DNA of 64,000 bases from contig NW_006763140.1 of NCBI RefSeq assembly GCF_000264905.1, forward strand, positions 410,385-474,384, given 5' to 3'. Both the position numbers and the translations under genes were made by a program. Source of the stretch: Stereum hirsutum FP-91666 SS1. Its lineage: Eukaryota; Basidiomycota; Agaricomycetes; Russulales; Stereaceae. Every line of letters begins with the position of its first letter. Position 1 is the first letter of the stretch. Of this stretch, positions 47,607 to 59,550 are shown piece by piece. Under the pieces are notes generated by a model. That model was not told where the DNA came from. It saw only the letters and a list, made by a program, of their open reading frames with translations, and ran no database searches.

Positions 47607-49007
47607 TCAGGCCTTCCTCGGCAAAGCACTCCACCTCTTCCTCAATCCCATCTTCTCAATGAGCTCCGCAGGCATGCAATACACGGGGTCCAAGTCAATC
47701 AGTCCAGGGTATCCGAGTAACGAAAGACCAGCGACACCGAAGAGCGTGTGAAAGACATCGGCCATATCTCCTGGCCGATCGGCAATCCCGCCTGCGTCGG
47801 GGTCCTGCACCGTGAAACGGAATGTGAGTTCAATTGAGAACGGAGAGCATGAAGATGATGATGAACCTGGGCCGAAAGAATGAAAGAAGTGAGCTGGTCT
47901 GCGTCTATCCATTCGAGTTTCTCGACGATTGAGAGAGCTGAGAGCACCCAAAAGCTGTAGCAAACCTAGGTGTCATACACGACATTAGCACTGCGGTATG
48001 GAGCGAAAATGAGGCTGGACGCACATCCTCAAGCTTCTCTGGGCGGCCGTTCAGCCCACCATTAGGAAGCTGCCTCTCTGCAAGCCACCATGCTAGCATC
48101 GGCTCGTCCACCACGTCCAGACGATCAAGGATGGCTAAAGCAGCCGTACAGACAAACACTATCCCGACAAACATTAGTCTTGCACGTCCGCGCATCAAGG
48201 AAAAGGGCCTCCGACCAACCACCTTGCGCAGCATGACTCTCCGCATCAATGACGCCCCCAAACCCACCATCGAAGTTCTTACATCGCCTAATATACTCGA
48301 CCAGTCGCTCCTTCCTGTCTGCGTCAAGCTTATCGAGTTGACCAAGGAGGGATAGGGCATTGACGGCGATGTAGGAGAAGCGAGTGTCTATCTCGCCAAA
48401 AGAATCTCCAGCAAATACGCCAGATGGTTGTTGTAGGGACAATATGACTATAAATTCAATGAGTTCGGTTCAGCAGAGCCACAGATTTGTTCGACAATCG
48501 GTCAGGGACTGGTGATCGGAGAAGGATAAGGGTGCCATTTCAGGAGGAACGGAACGCACATTGAACTAGTCTGTCCACATCTGCTCTATCTAGAGCATCC
48601 TGCATGACCAAAATTTGGATTGCGCTCAGCGTCGAGAGAATGTGCGCGTCATGTCCTGGGTGTGCACCAAACGCGCCTGCCTCCACGTCCGTCGACGCAT
48701 CAGCCGCTCGATTCAATCGCCTCTGAAGATGGTGTAGCACCTGCCTCATCGTCCCAACAACTCATCACATACTCTATCATCTCCCCCTTATCTAGCGCGT
48801 CCTTCGCACCCATGATACATAGAGCAGTGAGTCCCCAGTAGACTGCATTCATGCGGAGGTGGGCGGTCGTATGGTAGGCTAGGTCATCTTTGTTCTGAGT
48901 GAGGATAATCTCGTTAGTGGAACACCATAAATGGACTCAATAACGCATACAGCGCCAAGGTTTTGAATGTACTTGATATGTGCTGGTACGATCAGAGTAG
49001 AAGCCAT
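47607..49007 (-). CDS. BET2: Rab geranylgeranyltransferase (type II) beta subunit
   Basis: Seven exons (49007-48951, 48894-48741, 48676-48560, 48447-48223, 48158-48025, 47965-47867, 47804-47607) give 327 residues, the normal family length. The alpha-alpha barrel repeats of prenyltransferase beta subunits are present: [59 protein letters not shown], then [20 protein letters not shown]. Zinc ligands are expected at the Asp and Cys of LEDVCYSFW and the His of VFHTLFG. With the alpha subunit and Rab escort protein it adds geranylgeranyl groups to Rab GTPases. [12 protein letters not shown] and ADRPGD are type II signatures that exclude farnesyltransferase. Confidence 0.93.
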
Positions 49008-49980
49008 GATCAAGATACAAAGCAAGTGGCTGATTCGGGCTAGAGGAGGCTGGAGGACGAAAGTGGCGAGAAAACATCCCGGGCCGGCCGCCTCGGGACG
49101 CCACAAAGCTGAGAAAGGAGCCTGTGGCCCAACTCAACTCAATTGCAAACCACCACAGCCGATTCCATCTCTTCGCCAGCAAGTCTCTCGAGGTCCCCGC
49201 CGTGATTCTCTGTCGATACTCTCTAATTATGGCCAGCCACTTCGTGAAAACTTTTGTCCAGAGCAGTGGCTTTTCTGCCAATGTTATTAGACTCGGAACG
49301 CGCCAGCAATTTTTCGCTGACCTGGACCCCACAGTACTAACTCTTTCTCGTAGACAGTCGAGGCTATCTTGCTTTTCCACTATGAGGTCAACGAAAGGGT
49401 CCCAATGGCTGGACAACACTATTCATTGAACTTAGTCTGGCTCAGCCTCTTGTGGACGATCTTTGTGCAGGGTATGCTTAACTACGAGGGTTTTGTTCTA
49501 CTCTCATGGATGTTTGATGGGCTCAGCCTTCTTTTGAACGGCTCTGCTGCAAGTTTTTTTGACGGATAGTGACTACCAAGTAGCCTCGCTGACATGAAGG
49601 GCTCTCACTCGACATACTCCGCACTTCGCACCGCTGAATACAGCCTCGATAGCGGCGCACAATCTTCCTCGACAGGCCAAGCCAGCGCATCAACAAACAT
49701 TGTCGATCCTATCTGGCTCGACGAAGTCTAGGCTCGACTAGTCACTTACGGCTTTTGAGTGGGTGGAACGTATCAATCTCTGCACGACTGGCCCATCTCC
49801 TATCGAGTCCTACGCTGTGAAAACAAGAGCCCTCTTTGGTGAGCAAGTTGCGTCTGTAGCTCCTATCCGTGCGCGACTATATCATGTGTAGCACTATTCA
49901 GAAGCGTAAAGGGTACGCCTCACACGCTTCTCTCTTCCCCGAGAACAACGACGGTGCTTGTAGACATGGTACGCTGTTCC
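49008..49980. other. Intergenic region, no gene accepted
   Basis: Overlapping frames on both strands at 48937-49429 without domain or splice support. Confidence 0.4.
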
Positions 49981-50607
49981 TATGCCCTCCGACAACAATA
50001 ATATCTCTGTACGAAATTCACTCGGTTTTACGAAGACCGCACTTGAAGATACACAGCAGCCTAGCCTTCAACGAACAAACCCTTCCCCTGATAATCAAGA
50101 GCTGGCAGAGCAACTCGGGCGCCTCCAACTGGTCACACAGGTGCGAATCAACACTTCATTCCAGGTTTGAACGCACTGTTAACTGAGAGATCGAAGCCTG
50201 ACAGCCTTCCAGAGTCCCAGGATGTGATTGAGGGCAGTAAATCAGAGGTCATTTCCAGTTTTGTCGTCAATGATGCCCATAATACTCAGTCAATTGGATA
50301 GGCTCGGGTGGGCATGCTGTTGGGCGTAACGACGACCTTATCCTCTGCGCCTTCGGAGCGTCTGAATCTCGCTGGCCATCACGGGACGGCAACGACGGTG
50401 AGCGGTGGCTCTGCTAATACTGCGAGCACTCCCTTGGGTCAACACTTCCCTCGCACTGCACCTCCGAACAACCGTCCTCCGAAGACTGGCGTTGGAAAGG
50501 GGAGTGATTTTGCCGGAGATCGCGGGGACTTGGATATTGATAGAGATGCTTTCGACGAGTTCTCGAGCTGGGTATCGGGCGAGCTATCAAACCCGACGAC
50601 GAAGTGA
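49981..50607 (+). pseudogene. N-terminal fragment of an unknown protein (SSWVS family), copy 1
   Basis: An open segment starting MPSDNNNISVRN at 49981 is followed, after unclear junctions, by the frame 50308-50607 ending TAPPNNRPPKTGVGKG...DLDIDRDAFDEFSSWVSGELSNPT, then a splice-donor-like GTGAGT. The second half is nearly identical to the minus-strand segment at 57880-58080. I do not recognise the family. Repetition in inverted orientation next to F-box genes suggests a piece of a repeated or mobile gene. Confidence 0.45.
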
Positions 50608-51045
50608 GTATGAGCCCATTCTGTCGGCGGGACCGAAGGAGGGAAGACAGGAAGGAAGGAATAGATTAGAGGTCCAAAATCCTTGTCCGTAGACGTAGAT
50701 AATTGTAGGTTTGTTAGGATAACAATAGGGCGCAAAATTTTGTTCTCTCAGTACGGAGACCATTAGTCGACGGTGAAGGCGTCAAGCAGCCGCGAATGCA
50801 GGACCGACAAATGTCATTTAGGCCTCTGATTGAAAGAATAACATCGTGAGTACAGGAAAAATTAACGGTTTCATACAGACGCTCGAGTGTCGGAGCAGCT
50901 TGGCAGGTCGCTTGGAGTCTTCTGTAGCACCACTGCACGGCAATACTACAACGGCGGAGTAAAGTGAACTCAGTACAACAATACAAAGGAAGATGAGTTC
51001 GTCCTGCAATACACTTGAAACTCACTATGCACTAAACGTTTACTT
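50608..51045. other. Spacer inside the left arm of the inverted duplication
   Basis: Between the SSWVS fragment and the 3' end of the F-box gene; no gene. The matching spacer in the right arm is shorter (about 230 nt). Confidence 0.45.
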
Positions 51046-52848
51046 TCACCGTCCAGAATACATCACATCATCGCCTTGTTCTCTAAACGTGATTCTCAGC
51101 CCCGTCCATCATGACGCATAGACATGTAGACTCACCGTTCATTTCGAACACCAACTTCCTTACAAATCGTTCGCGTTCCTCCCTCAGTCGCTTCACGCTT
51201 AACCTCCCACGCTGCCCAAAAGGGGTCCACAGTTGGCCAACGTTCCAGCATATATACATACTCCAGCTCGGGTGTGAGACCATCAACTAGCACCCGGACA
51301 CGATCACCCAATGTCTCACGAAACCTCTGCGCACGATCACGTTCTTCGTTTGTCGCCCTAACACCAGGAATCGATGCGCCATCCATGTCGATGTGGATGT
51401 AAAGTCTCCGTAGCCCCCTCAGAAGAGAGAGGGCATGTGCGATGGAGTCCTAGACGAATCAGAATATGTGCACAGTGTCTTGAATGAGGTACGTCGCAGG
51501 ACTTACGATGTCAACAGAAGCGCTACTGGATGATCGATACCGGAATATCTTGAGGGTGCGTAGAGCGGGAAAGACGCGGGCTATCTGGAGTAAGACGTCA
51601 TTCCCACTGGAATTTGCCTCGTAGACCAACTCGAGACTCTCTAGGTCGGGGAAGTGGCAACGACGGAGTATTTTCAAAAGTTCTGGAGATGTCAAGACAG
51701 GTGAGGTCCACCCCTGACACATGTAGCTGTAATTCTGATCTACTCGGAGATAGTGACGTGGCCAGTCGGTGAGGGACAATTGGCGCAATGATCGAGGCAG
51801 GCGCTCGAAGATGGCATCCTCGGGAGAGGGGAAGGCTATGTCCAAAACCTGGAGAGAGTCGAGTGCGGGACACGGTCCAGAAGTTGAAGGCCGCAGAAGA
51901 CATATCCTCGACGAGTCTGCGGACTGAGGCATATGAACTCTGAAGACACGGAGAGACGGTATATTGGAGAGAAGTGAGGAGAAATCCATGTCAATAGCTA
52001 GACTCGCGGGGGGGCGTTGTCCCGTGATTGATATTTCGATAAGAGAGGGCCAGGGAGACGATAGAAGGGAATGATAGCAGAGTGACTCTACAGGAAGATG
52101 CAGTACCCGCAGAGTAGATCGTATGCGTGGGATGATTGACAAGAAGACGGTCGCCTCCTGGCGGAAGTCAGCATCGCTGACCTCCTGCCAGATGGAGCGC
52201 GTCCACGTAAACTCCTGGATGTAAGACGGAGTAACAGGGTGATCTCCAGGGAGAAAGCCATCCGTCTTCGGCCAGTGATCGTGGCCTTCAACATGAATCA
52301 CTCTCAATCGTGGCGCTAGGATTACGGCCTCGAAGAAGTAAGACGGGACGCCTCCATCAAGGGCGACGAAGCGCACTTCTTCCAAAGCAGTGAGTCGAGG
52401 CATGACTTGCGCAAGATATTCTTCAGAGGGGTAGGCTCCGTCGTAGTCGTCAAAGTTATAGAACTGCCCTGAGAAGGTGATGACGCTGTAAATCAAACAT
52501 GAGATCGGCCAACGACATGATAGAGAGCTCCATACCGGACATATAACCACAAATTATCTGGAATGAAACAATTCCTCTGATGGAACAGAGGAGCGATGCA
52601 ACGAGAGAATATGATTGGCAGACTGAGCCGTCGATAGCGGCGGGCTATGGCAGAGAATTGCCAGAGAGAGATATGCGCTCTGCTAAGTTCAACGCCACGG
52701 GTAACCAACAGATGCAGTTCGTCCATTACGAGGCGTATGCAGTCGTCATTTAGGTCGGATAGTCTAGAAATTGGAGAATGATTATACACTCTCAGCATAT
52801 TATCAGATGAACTACCCACGAAGCCGGTTCAACACGGAGGAGTGCCAT
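51046..52848 (-). CDS. F-box/LRR-like protein, left arm of an inverted pair
   Basis: Five exons (52848-52820, 52763-52536, 52485-51507, 51449-51136, 51082-51046) with 50-57-nt introns give 528 residues. The short first exon (MALLRVEPAS) was placed by comparison with the right-arm copy, which has an equivalent one (MVALEHATRGNVS). An F-box-like N-terminus (LNDDCIRLVMDELHLL...FSAIARRYRRLSLPIIFSRC) is followed by leucine-rich segments: MPRLTALEEVRFVALDGG, RSLRQLSLTDWPRHYLRVDQ, FPDLESLELVYEANS, FPALRTLKIFRYRSSSS. The C-terminal part ends LRRLYIHIDMDG...RFRETLGDRVRVLVDGL. No stops or frameshifts. Probable SCF adaptor; target unknown. Confidence 0.8.
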
Positions 52849-53490
52849 TTCCTATTACAACGTTAGCCTACTGACGATTGATTCTTGAATGTTGCGTACC
52901 AATGCCTATGAAAGTATGAAGCAGCACCGATTGAGTACCGAGGTCACTACTGGTGAGGAAGAGTGGAAGAGTTGACGAGTGCGGCAACGACTGCTGTAAG
53001 CTACGCTAATTGTGTTTCGGCAAGGGCCGTTCATGAGCACTTCCCACACATGAATGAAAGGTCCTTCACACCGTCACCATCACCCTCAACTCAGTACAAC
53101 GCTGGCTGTCTCTCCCCGAACAGTGTACCTTCTGGATGAGTTTGATCTAGATTCTGGGTCAATTGCCACCATGCGACATCCGAACCTTGTCGGCATCCGA
53201 GTCGCTCTTGGGCTGGTTTGATCGACGACAAGGAGAACCTGAGCACATTATTGTGTTCAGGGTGTTCACCTCTTTCAACAAGAGCGCATAGGCTGCAGAT
53301 CCCTTCAGAGCTGATATCGGCTCCTATTCATATGTGTCAAACCTCGGGTAGACATGGACTTAGGAATTCAGTATTCGACATTGTGGAGCGGCTTTGAATT
53401 GGAGTGTGTCTACGCTTTCCCCCAAGTTACCTCTACATCTGTTCTAATAACTTCTCTTCAGGCCAGTCTCACTTATTTTGTTCTTCCCCA
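52849..53490. other. Left part of the centre of the inverted duplication, no gene seen
   Basis: Shared upstream side of the left F-box gene. No coding signal. Confidence 0.4.
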
Positions 53491-54916
53491 TGGGCCCTCA
53501 ATCTACCTGCTTTTCTGGCGCTGTCCCTGCGACCAGTGCTTCGTCTAAGGCGCGTCAGTTGGCTCTTTCTGTGGCTCTCTCCCGCTCATCATTGTTTTAC
53601 CTCTCGTTGGTCGTAGGACAATATGAGGACCATCGTGGCATCCTTACCGCCCTCTGAAGGACAAATGGCTCAGGTGAAATAGGCCAAAGCTACGCTTCTG
53701 TCCTCTTAGCGACACAATGCCCGACATCGCATGTCCTTTGCTTGCCTGTTCGATGCCTTGGCCCTCGGGGGTGATATGCTTGCTGTAGACAGCTTCGTTA
53801 GCGAAACTTCATCTGATGACGCTCCCTGTAAGTTGCGTCTCCCATATTATCATTTTACGACACATCCTGACTACGATCTCAGCTGGCACAGACACTGTGA
53901 CAATCACTGCAGAAGACAAACAAGAATCGGGGAAAGGTTTACTCTTTCTTTGTCAATGTTCCAAGTCGTCTAGCCACGGATTCATGCTGTTGCTTTTCAA
54001 ACGGTGTAGACCCAGTCGAGGACTTGCCTTCCCCCCGAGAACGTTGTGAATGTCACCAGTGAGCGTGACCGTTCTTCCCTGACGAGGGGTCGCATGGCGC
54101 TCAAATTGTTGTACTGTCAGTTGCGTCCCGTCTTGACCCTATCATTCTCGAGGAAAAATGCAGATCTGGGCTCAAGACACCGCCGCGCAGGGAAACCGCA
54201 AGGGACGGTGAGCTCATCACTGCTTGCTGCCTCTAACCACTCCCCAACTCACTTCTGGCTCGATGCATAGTGCGGTGGAGAATGCCTTGGCGGACTTGTG
54301 AGTCTTTCTGCGACGATGCTTGACCTATCTTTCGCACTGATGTATATCTGCTGGCAGGAATGCGGCTGCTGCTCCTGATGCGATGGACCTCGCTGTCGCT
54401 CTGGCAGACGTTCGTGGTCGAAACTATCATCTCAGTAATTCGAACTTCAACGCGGGCGAGATTTTTCGTTGAGCCCAGCGTGGTTTCATGAGCCCCTTCG
54501 TGGTCAAAGGCTCGGGCCCTACAGCTGACGGTACTGTCCTCAGTTTCATTTTCCTGCATCACATGCTCGATGTATTTACATTCACGTCATTGCCTCCTCG
54601 AGCTTGCTGAGTCACCGTCCCGCTCTTGCGTGGGGGTGTGGCGTGTTGTGAATCTCACGGTTCCTGCTTACCGGTCACTTACGACAAGTGTTTGAGGAGC
54701 ACAACTGTCGCTTTGACCTTCACATTGAAGCGCTACGCCATCAGCTCCAAGGGTTCGGATTCCTCTGCCGGCACGGACTTATATGTTGCAGATGTCGTCA
54801 ACATCCGCGTTCTGAAGGCTCCTGCTCCTCGCATTCTGGAGGCGTATGCGAGGAAGAGGTTGCTTAAGAAGGATGACGATTCATTTGTTCCAAGGAAGGT
54901 GGCGCGTATGGCGTAG
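53491..54916 (+). pseudogene. Decayed multi-exon gene of unknown family
   Basis: Coding-like blocks separated by intron-like intervals with good GT..AG borders: MGPQSTCFSGAVPATSASS near 53491; DMLAVDSFVSETSSDDAP, then GTDTVTITAEDKQESG (53770-53940); DAMDLAVALADVRGRNYHLS (about 54380-54470); then GFMSPFVVKGSGPTADGTVL, LTFTLKRYAISSKGSD and the end FVPRKVARMA at 54916. In-frame stops interrupt it (after NAGEIFR at about 54471 and after SLPPRAC at about 54611). The style is of a repeated hypothetical gene in mushroom genomes, perhaps part of a transposon. It lies at the centre of the inverted F-box duplication. Confidence 0.45.
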
Positions 54917-55834
54917 GTTGGGCGTAAGAGATGAGGCTGGTCACGGTGTTGTCAGATCGCGCATTGAGCGTGAGTAGTACTAAAAATATATTTATCATTT
55001 CTCACCTTGTTTCCTCTCGTTCAATATTTTACCGTGTTCACCTTCGTTCGGATGGTGAAGTGGAGGTTCCTTGAGGAGTCTCACTGTACACTCGTTCCTG
55101 TCCGGTGGTCACTTAGAGACTTGCGGCATGGTCTAATTGATCTAGATATTCTGTCCCCAGACCGAATGGTGCCTTGCAGTCTTTCTAACAGTGTTGTACA
55201 AATCAATTATCAACCTTGTAGTACCTAGTAGTCACCCCGACCATATCCAAGTTCAAACTAGCTTTATTTACAGACGGACCCATAAAACTGTGCAATCCTT
55301 TGTCCATCAGCATACAGAGTATCGTCTTCGAGGGTATTGAGTACTCTTGAGAGTACAAAGATTTAATACAATGCCAAAGTAAAGGTATACAGTAACGTTT
55401 AGGCTTGGGGAGGAGGGATATCGCCGTAGGCCGTATATAGGGCAAGCAGCGAGCTTTTGATGGGAGCAAAAGATCGAAACGGCCAAGTAACGGAGACAAA
55501 TTGCGACGAATGGGTTGTCCCGCCGCACATATGACTCTCACGTCTTGAGAGTTATGTGAGGCTTGAGCACATAGACGCACCTTAAGCAAAGGGCGAGGAG
55601 AACATTCAGAAGGGCAAGTACTGAGAAAGTTCAAGAAGGTGTGGCGCCGATGAAAAGTGTGCCGAATCCGGTCGATCCCGATGGGCTGACACATGCAAAC
55701 CGACCGAGCGCTCCACAGCCCGACCTCTTCTGCTTTCCGCATCCACATCAGTCGACCGATATCGCTTCACATCCCAGATACAAGTACGTGCTACTCAGCG
55801 GTGAAGGCATAAACATACTAATGTTGTAACCTAG
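54917..55834. other. Right part of the centre of the inverted duplication, no gene accepted
   Basis: A 181-codon minus-strand frame (55203-55748) has no domain and no splice support. Confidence 0.4.
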
Positions 55835-57649
55835 ATGGTGGCACTCGAACACGCTACTCGTGGGAACGTTTCGTAAGTGTATCATTCAACGGTTGCTTAC
55901 AAGGACCACATACCTACCCTTATAATCTAGTTTGTCTGTATTGAACGACGACTGCATACGTCTCATAGTCGACAAATTGCGCCTCATAGTGATTCGTGAC
56001 GACAGATGGGATACTGCCCACTCTCTGAAGCACTTTTCTGTGGTCGCACGCCGATATCGACAGCTCGCAGTCCCTATTTTATTCTCTCGCTGCCGTGTTT
56101 CTCTGTACCATCCGAAGCGCCTCTTCATCCCTGAGAACTTGTGGTCATATGTCCGGTATGTTCATATTCTTCTCCATCATCGACTGAGCTCAGACTAGTT
56201 GCAGCACAATCACCTTCTTCGGAGATTTTTATCCCTACGACTTTTATGGGAAATACCCCGCCGAAGAATATCTAATCTCCGTCATGCCCCGACTAACCTC
56301 CTTGGAAGTAGTGCGCTTTGTCGGGAGTGATGGAGGAGTCCCAGCATACTTTTTTGAGGCCATAATTCTCGCACCGCGGCTCAGGGCGATCCACGTAGAG
56401 GATCACACTCATTGGCCGGTATCTGACCGTGCATGGTCGATGCGTGTTGGACATCTCCCCGAAGACACACCCGTAGTCCCGCTCCACGTGCAGGAATTTA
56501 CATGGACACGTCATATCTGGAGAGATGTCGGCAGTTATTACTTTCCCAAAGAAATGGTATTCTTCTCGTCGTTCATCTCGCGCATGCGACCTACGCTGCG
56601 TAGACTACATCTTACCGCGGAATCATTCTGTCATCGGGAGCTTTGTTCATACCCGTGGCCTTCTCTTGTCGAACTCTCGATCACTGGACAACATCCTCTG
56701 CAATCCACTATCGGTCTAGATTTCTCACCACTTTTTAACAATATCCCCTCCCTTCAAACTTTCAGTCTCAGTACGCCCCAGTCTGCAGATTCGTCGCGAA
56801 TCTTTCTTCTACAACCCACCAACACCAGTTCACATATTGGCCTGACCTCGCTCCAGAGTGTCAGTATATCCTTCCCCGACCCGGATGACGCCATCTTTGG
56901 CTTCCTTTCTCGGTCACTGCGCCATTTGTCTCTGACCGACTGGCCACGTCATTATCTTCGAGTTGACGAGAACGATTGTGTACTTCGTCGAGGATGGACT
57001 TCTCCCATATTAACGTCGAGAGAGCTCCTTAATATAGTCCGCCGTTGTCACCTTCCCGAGTTGGAAAGTCTCGAGGTTGTGTACCAGGCGGACCCCAGCG
57101 ACACAGTTGATGTCTTACTTCACATCGCTCAGGCGTTTTCTGCTCTACACACGCTCAAACTTTTCCGGTATCGGTCGTCTAGCAGTGACCCTGTTCATGA
57201 GGTCAGTCTCCTAGATCCTCTCATTGTATCTCTGCTCACGTACTTTTCGGTACGTTTAGAAATCTATCATTTGTTGTCTTTCTCATTTGAAGGAGCTGCG
57301 GAAGCTTTACATTCACATCGATATGGATGGCGCTAGAGTTCCTCCCCCATGGGAAACAGAGGAAATTGAACGCGCCGACAGGTTTCGTGAGACACAGGGC
57401 GATCGTGTACGGATGCTGGCAGAGGGACTCACCCAAGAACTGGAGGAGATATACATGCTTGAACGCCGGGGTGGGAGCAGAACACTATGGGCCGCATGGG
57501 ACATCAGGCGTGAAGTGGGGGAGAAAAGAATAGAGACGATCTGTACGAGAGTCCGGGACCGAGATATACAGTGAGTCTGCATCTGTTTGCACCTTCATAA
57601 CTGGCTAAATTCATTGTGTAGGGAGCAAGACGACGGTTCGCGGTGGTGA
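55835..57649 (+). CDS. F-box/LRR-like protein, right arm of an inverted pair
   Basis: Five exons (55835-55872, 55931-56155, 56205-57201, 57293-57570, 57622-57649) give 521 residues, colinear with the left-arm gene: LNDDCIRLIVDKLRLI...FSVVARRYRQLAVPILFSRC, MPRLTSLEVVRFVGSDGG, RSLRHLSLTDWPRHYLRVDE, LPELESLEVVYQADPS and LRKLYIHIDMDG...RFRETQGDRVRMLAEGL. The third intron is longer (91 nt against 57), and about a dozen residues present in the left copy (DSIAHALSLLRG) are missing, so a small exon may have been overlooked or lost. Open throughout, hence probably functional. Same inferred role as its partner. Confidence 0.8.
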
Positions 57650-57879
57650 CTTCGCGTTGAAAGTTAACGCTGAGTAGTGTACGCTGAGTTTTAGTAGAGG
57701 TATCGCAGGCGGACGCAACTTCGGTGTGCTGTCATGTAATTTACACGGACTGCCGTGTGACCATGAAGCACAAGTCCTCAGGTATTCTTTGTGCCGGCTT
57801 ACTCGAATGTATTCGGCCTGTTACGCCGTGCTACATGATAGTGCTTATACGTGCAGTCTTGATGTACGGACATGACTCA

Positions 57880-58180
57880 ACAGAATATCATCCTAACCTT
57901 CCTCATCGTCGGGTTCGATAGCTCGTCCGATACCCAGCTCGAGAACTCGCCGAAAGCATCGTTATCAATATCTAAGTCCCCGAGATCTCTGACAAAACAA
58001 CTCTCCTTTCCAACGCCAGTCTTCGGAGGACGGTCGTTCGGAGGTGCAGTGCGAGGAAGGTAGCGACCCAAGGGAGTGCCAACGGAGGGGAGGCGACGAG
58101 AGGACCAAAGGCCGACGACTTTATGTACGTCGCTTGAGCGCACCGGCGCATGAATCATGTTGTTGTCGTTCTCTGATGTC
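57880..58180 (-). pseudogene. N-terminal fragment of an unknown protein (SSWVS family), copy 2
   Basis: Reads from MTSENDNNMIHAP to DLDIDNDAFGEFSSWVSDEL, then SNPT. It matches copy 1 at 50420-50607, for example TAPPNDRPPKTGVGK against TAPPNNRPPKTGVGK, in the opposite orientation. The start resembles the MPSDNNN start of copy 1. There are no further exons that I can connect. Confidence 0.5.
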
Positions 58181-58234
58181 ATCGTGTTGAGCTCAAGGAA
58201 GTGGGTGGTCGTGAATGTGGGAGATGAAGCTTTG

Positions 58235-58593
58235 AGGAGGAGAAGAGAAGGAGAGTTGGTGAACGAAATGATGAGGATGACAATGAAGAAGACGACATTG
58301 AAGAGGAGGAAGAGGGAGGCGGTGAGGACGAAGAGATGGCCGAGGAAGAAGATGAGGACGAGTATGAGGATGATCGCGAGGTTGGAGAAGACGAGGATGA
58401 GAGCTTTGATGAAGTCGAGGACAGCGGCTATTATTACGAGGATGACGGCGAGAACGACGAGGGTGAGGTGAACATCGATGTTGCCGTAGATTTCCAGACA
58501 AACACGCCGTGCAAACCCCAAAGGACGAAGGAACAGGATATCAACATCGGAGGGCAACAAGTCGAAAACCATCTAGTCGATGTGGACAGATGA
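58235..58593 (+). other. Acidic low-complexity open segment
   Basis: A plus-strand frame rich in GAG/GAT/GAC (EEEDEDEYEDDREVGEDED) ends in DVAVDFQTNTPCKPQRTKEQ and a stop at 58593. It may be the last exon of an unrecognised gene. The opposite strand gives an artificial hydrophobic frame. Confidence 0.35.
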
Positions 58594-58868
58594 AATACTG
58601 GTGTTGGCACAGATTCTAGGTCAAACGATACAATGACCGCTCCACGAACCTGTATCCTCGCACGGTGACGCGCTGCTGTCGCTCCCAAGATTGAAACGCT
58701 CGCCACTAGGGCCCGCCAACGCACGCTGGAACACGGTCATGTAGATCTACAGACACGATACGGTGAGCAAGGCAGTCAATGGGATACCCACAACAAAATG
58801 GAACAGATGTTTGAAGTAACGGGGCACATACGTTACCTTCATTCACGACAACCCGTTGAGTCGATGTC

Positions 58869-59460
58869 TTGTCATTGTCATTGTCTTCTTCTTCCTCGTC
58901 TACCAACGCGCTCTTCTCTCTACCACTCCTTCCATCCGCACTAGCCGTATTCGCCCTTGCCGTCAACGGAAACCTCCTCCTAACCGCATCCATCGATCGC
59001 TATCTCCGCGTCGAATTTCGCCATCTCCATGACCCTCACCGGCTCCTCAAACCCTCCACCTCCAGCGAAACTCTCACAATCCGAGGAGGCTGTGCCGCTC
59101 CTAGTCGTCGTCCCTTGCACACAAGGTCCCTCTCAACGACACAATCCCGCACTAAGCAACGCCGCCGTCTGCGCATTCACACCCGCCGTAATCACACGAC
59201 CACATCGCCCCACGCCCACTCCCACCACTCCCGCTCGCACTCCTACCCTCAGACGACACGATTTGCACGACCAATTGGATCGTCCTCCAGTTGCTTTTCA
59301 GGATGGGGAGGGGGAGATGGCGTGAATGGTAGAGGCGTAAGTTTCGGATTGCCTGGAGGGAGGAGAGGGGCCGGAGGCAGTACATATTGCTGGTTTGCGG
59401 ACGCTCGGCAGATAAGCGCTATATACGAGCCAGCGCAAATTAGCGTGTGGCGCTAGCTTG
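58869..59460 (+). other. Possible WD40-repeat remnant
   Basis: The plus-strand frame contains ALAVNGNLLLTASIDRYLRV, which resembles a WD40 blade of nucleolar WDR74/NSA1-type proteins, followed by Arg/His/Ser-rich sequence that looks frame-shifted. No start, partner exons or other blades were found; perhaps a gene fragment. Confidence 0.25.
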
Positions 59461-59550
59461 AAGCTTAGCTTGTGCGCCACACTACGGCTGCCTTAATGGT
59501 TCTTAGCGTGCATGGTTTGGCTGAGCTAGCTTGCGTCTAGGTTGACCTCT
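59395..59550. repeat. Dispersed AGCTTG/GCTAGCTTG-rich repeat, copy 1
   Basis: Contains GAGCCAGCGCAAATTAGCGT, AGCTTAGCTTGTGCGCCACA and GGCTGAGCTAGCTTGCG. The same modules recur at 61350-61540 with about 80 percent similarity by eye, partly rearranged. Confidence 0.55.

Noticed and set aside
55203..55748. 181-codon minus-strand frame inside the inverted duplication
   Set aside because: Unrelated to the decayed gene on the other side of the centre and without domain support.
58200..58572. Minus-strand open frame with long hydrophobic runs resembling a membrane protein
   Set aside because: It is the exact antisense of a GAG/GAT-rich acidic stretch; such sequence always reads as Leu/Ile/Val on the other strand. 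No topology or splice evidence.
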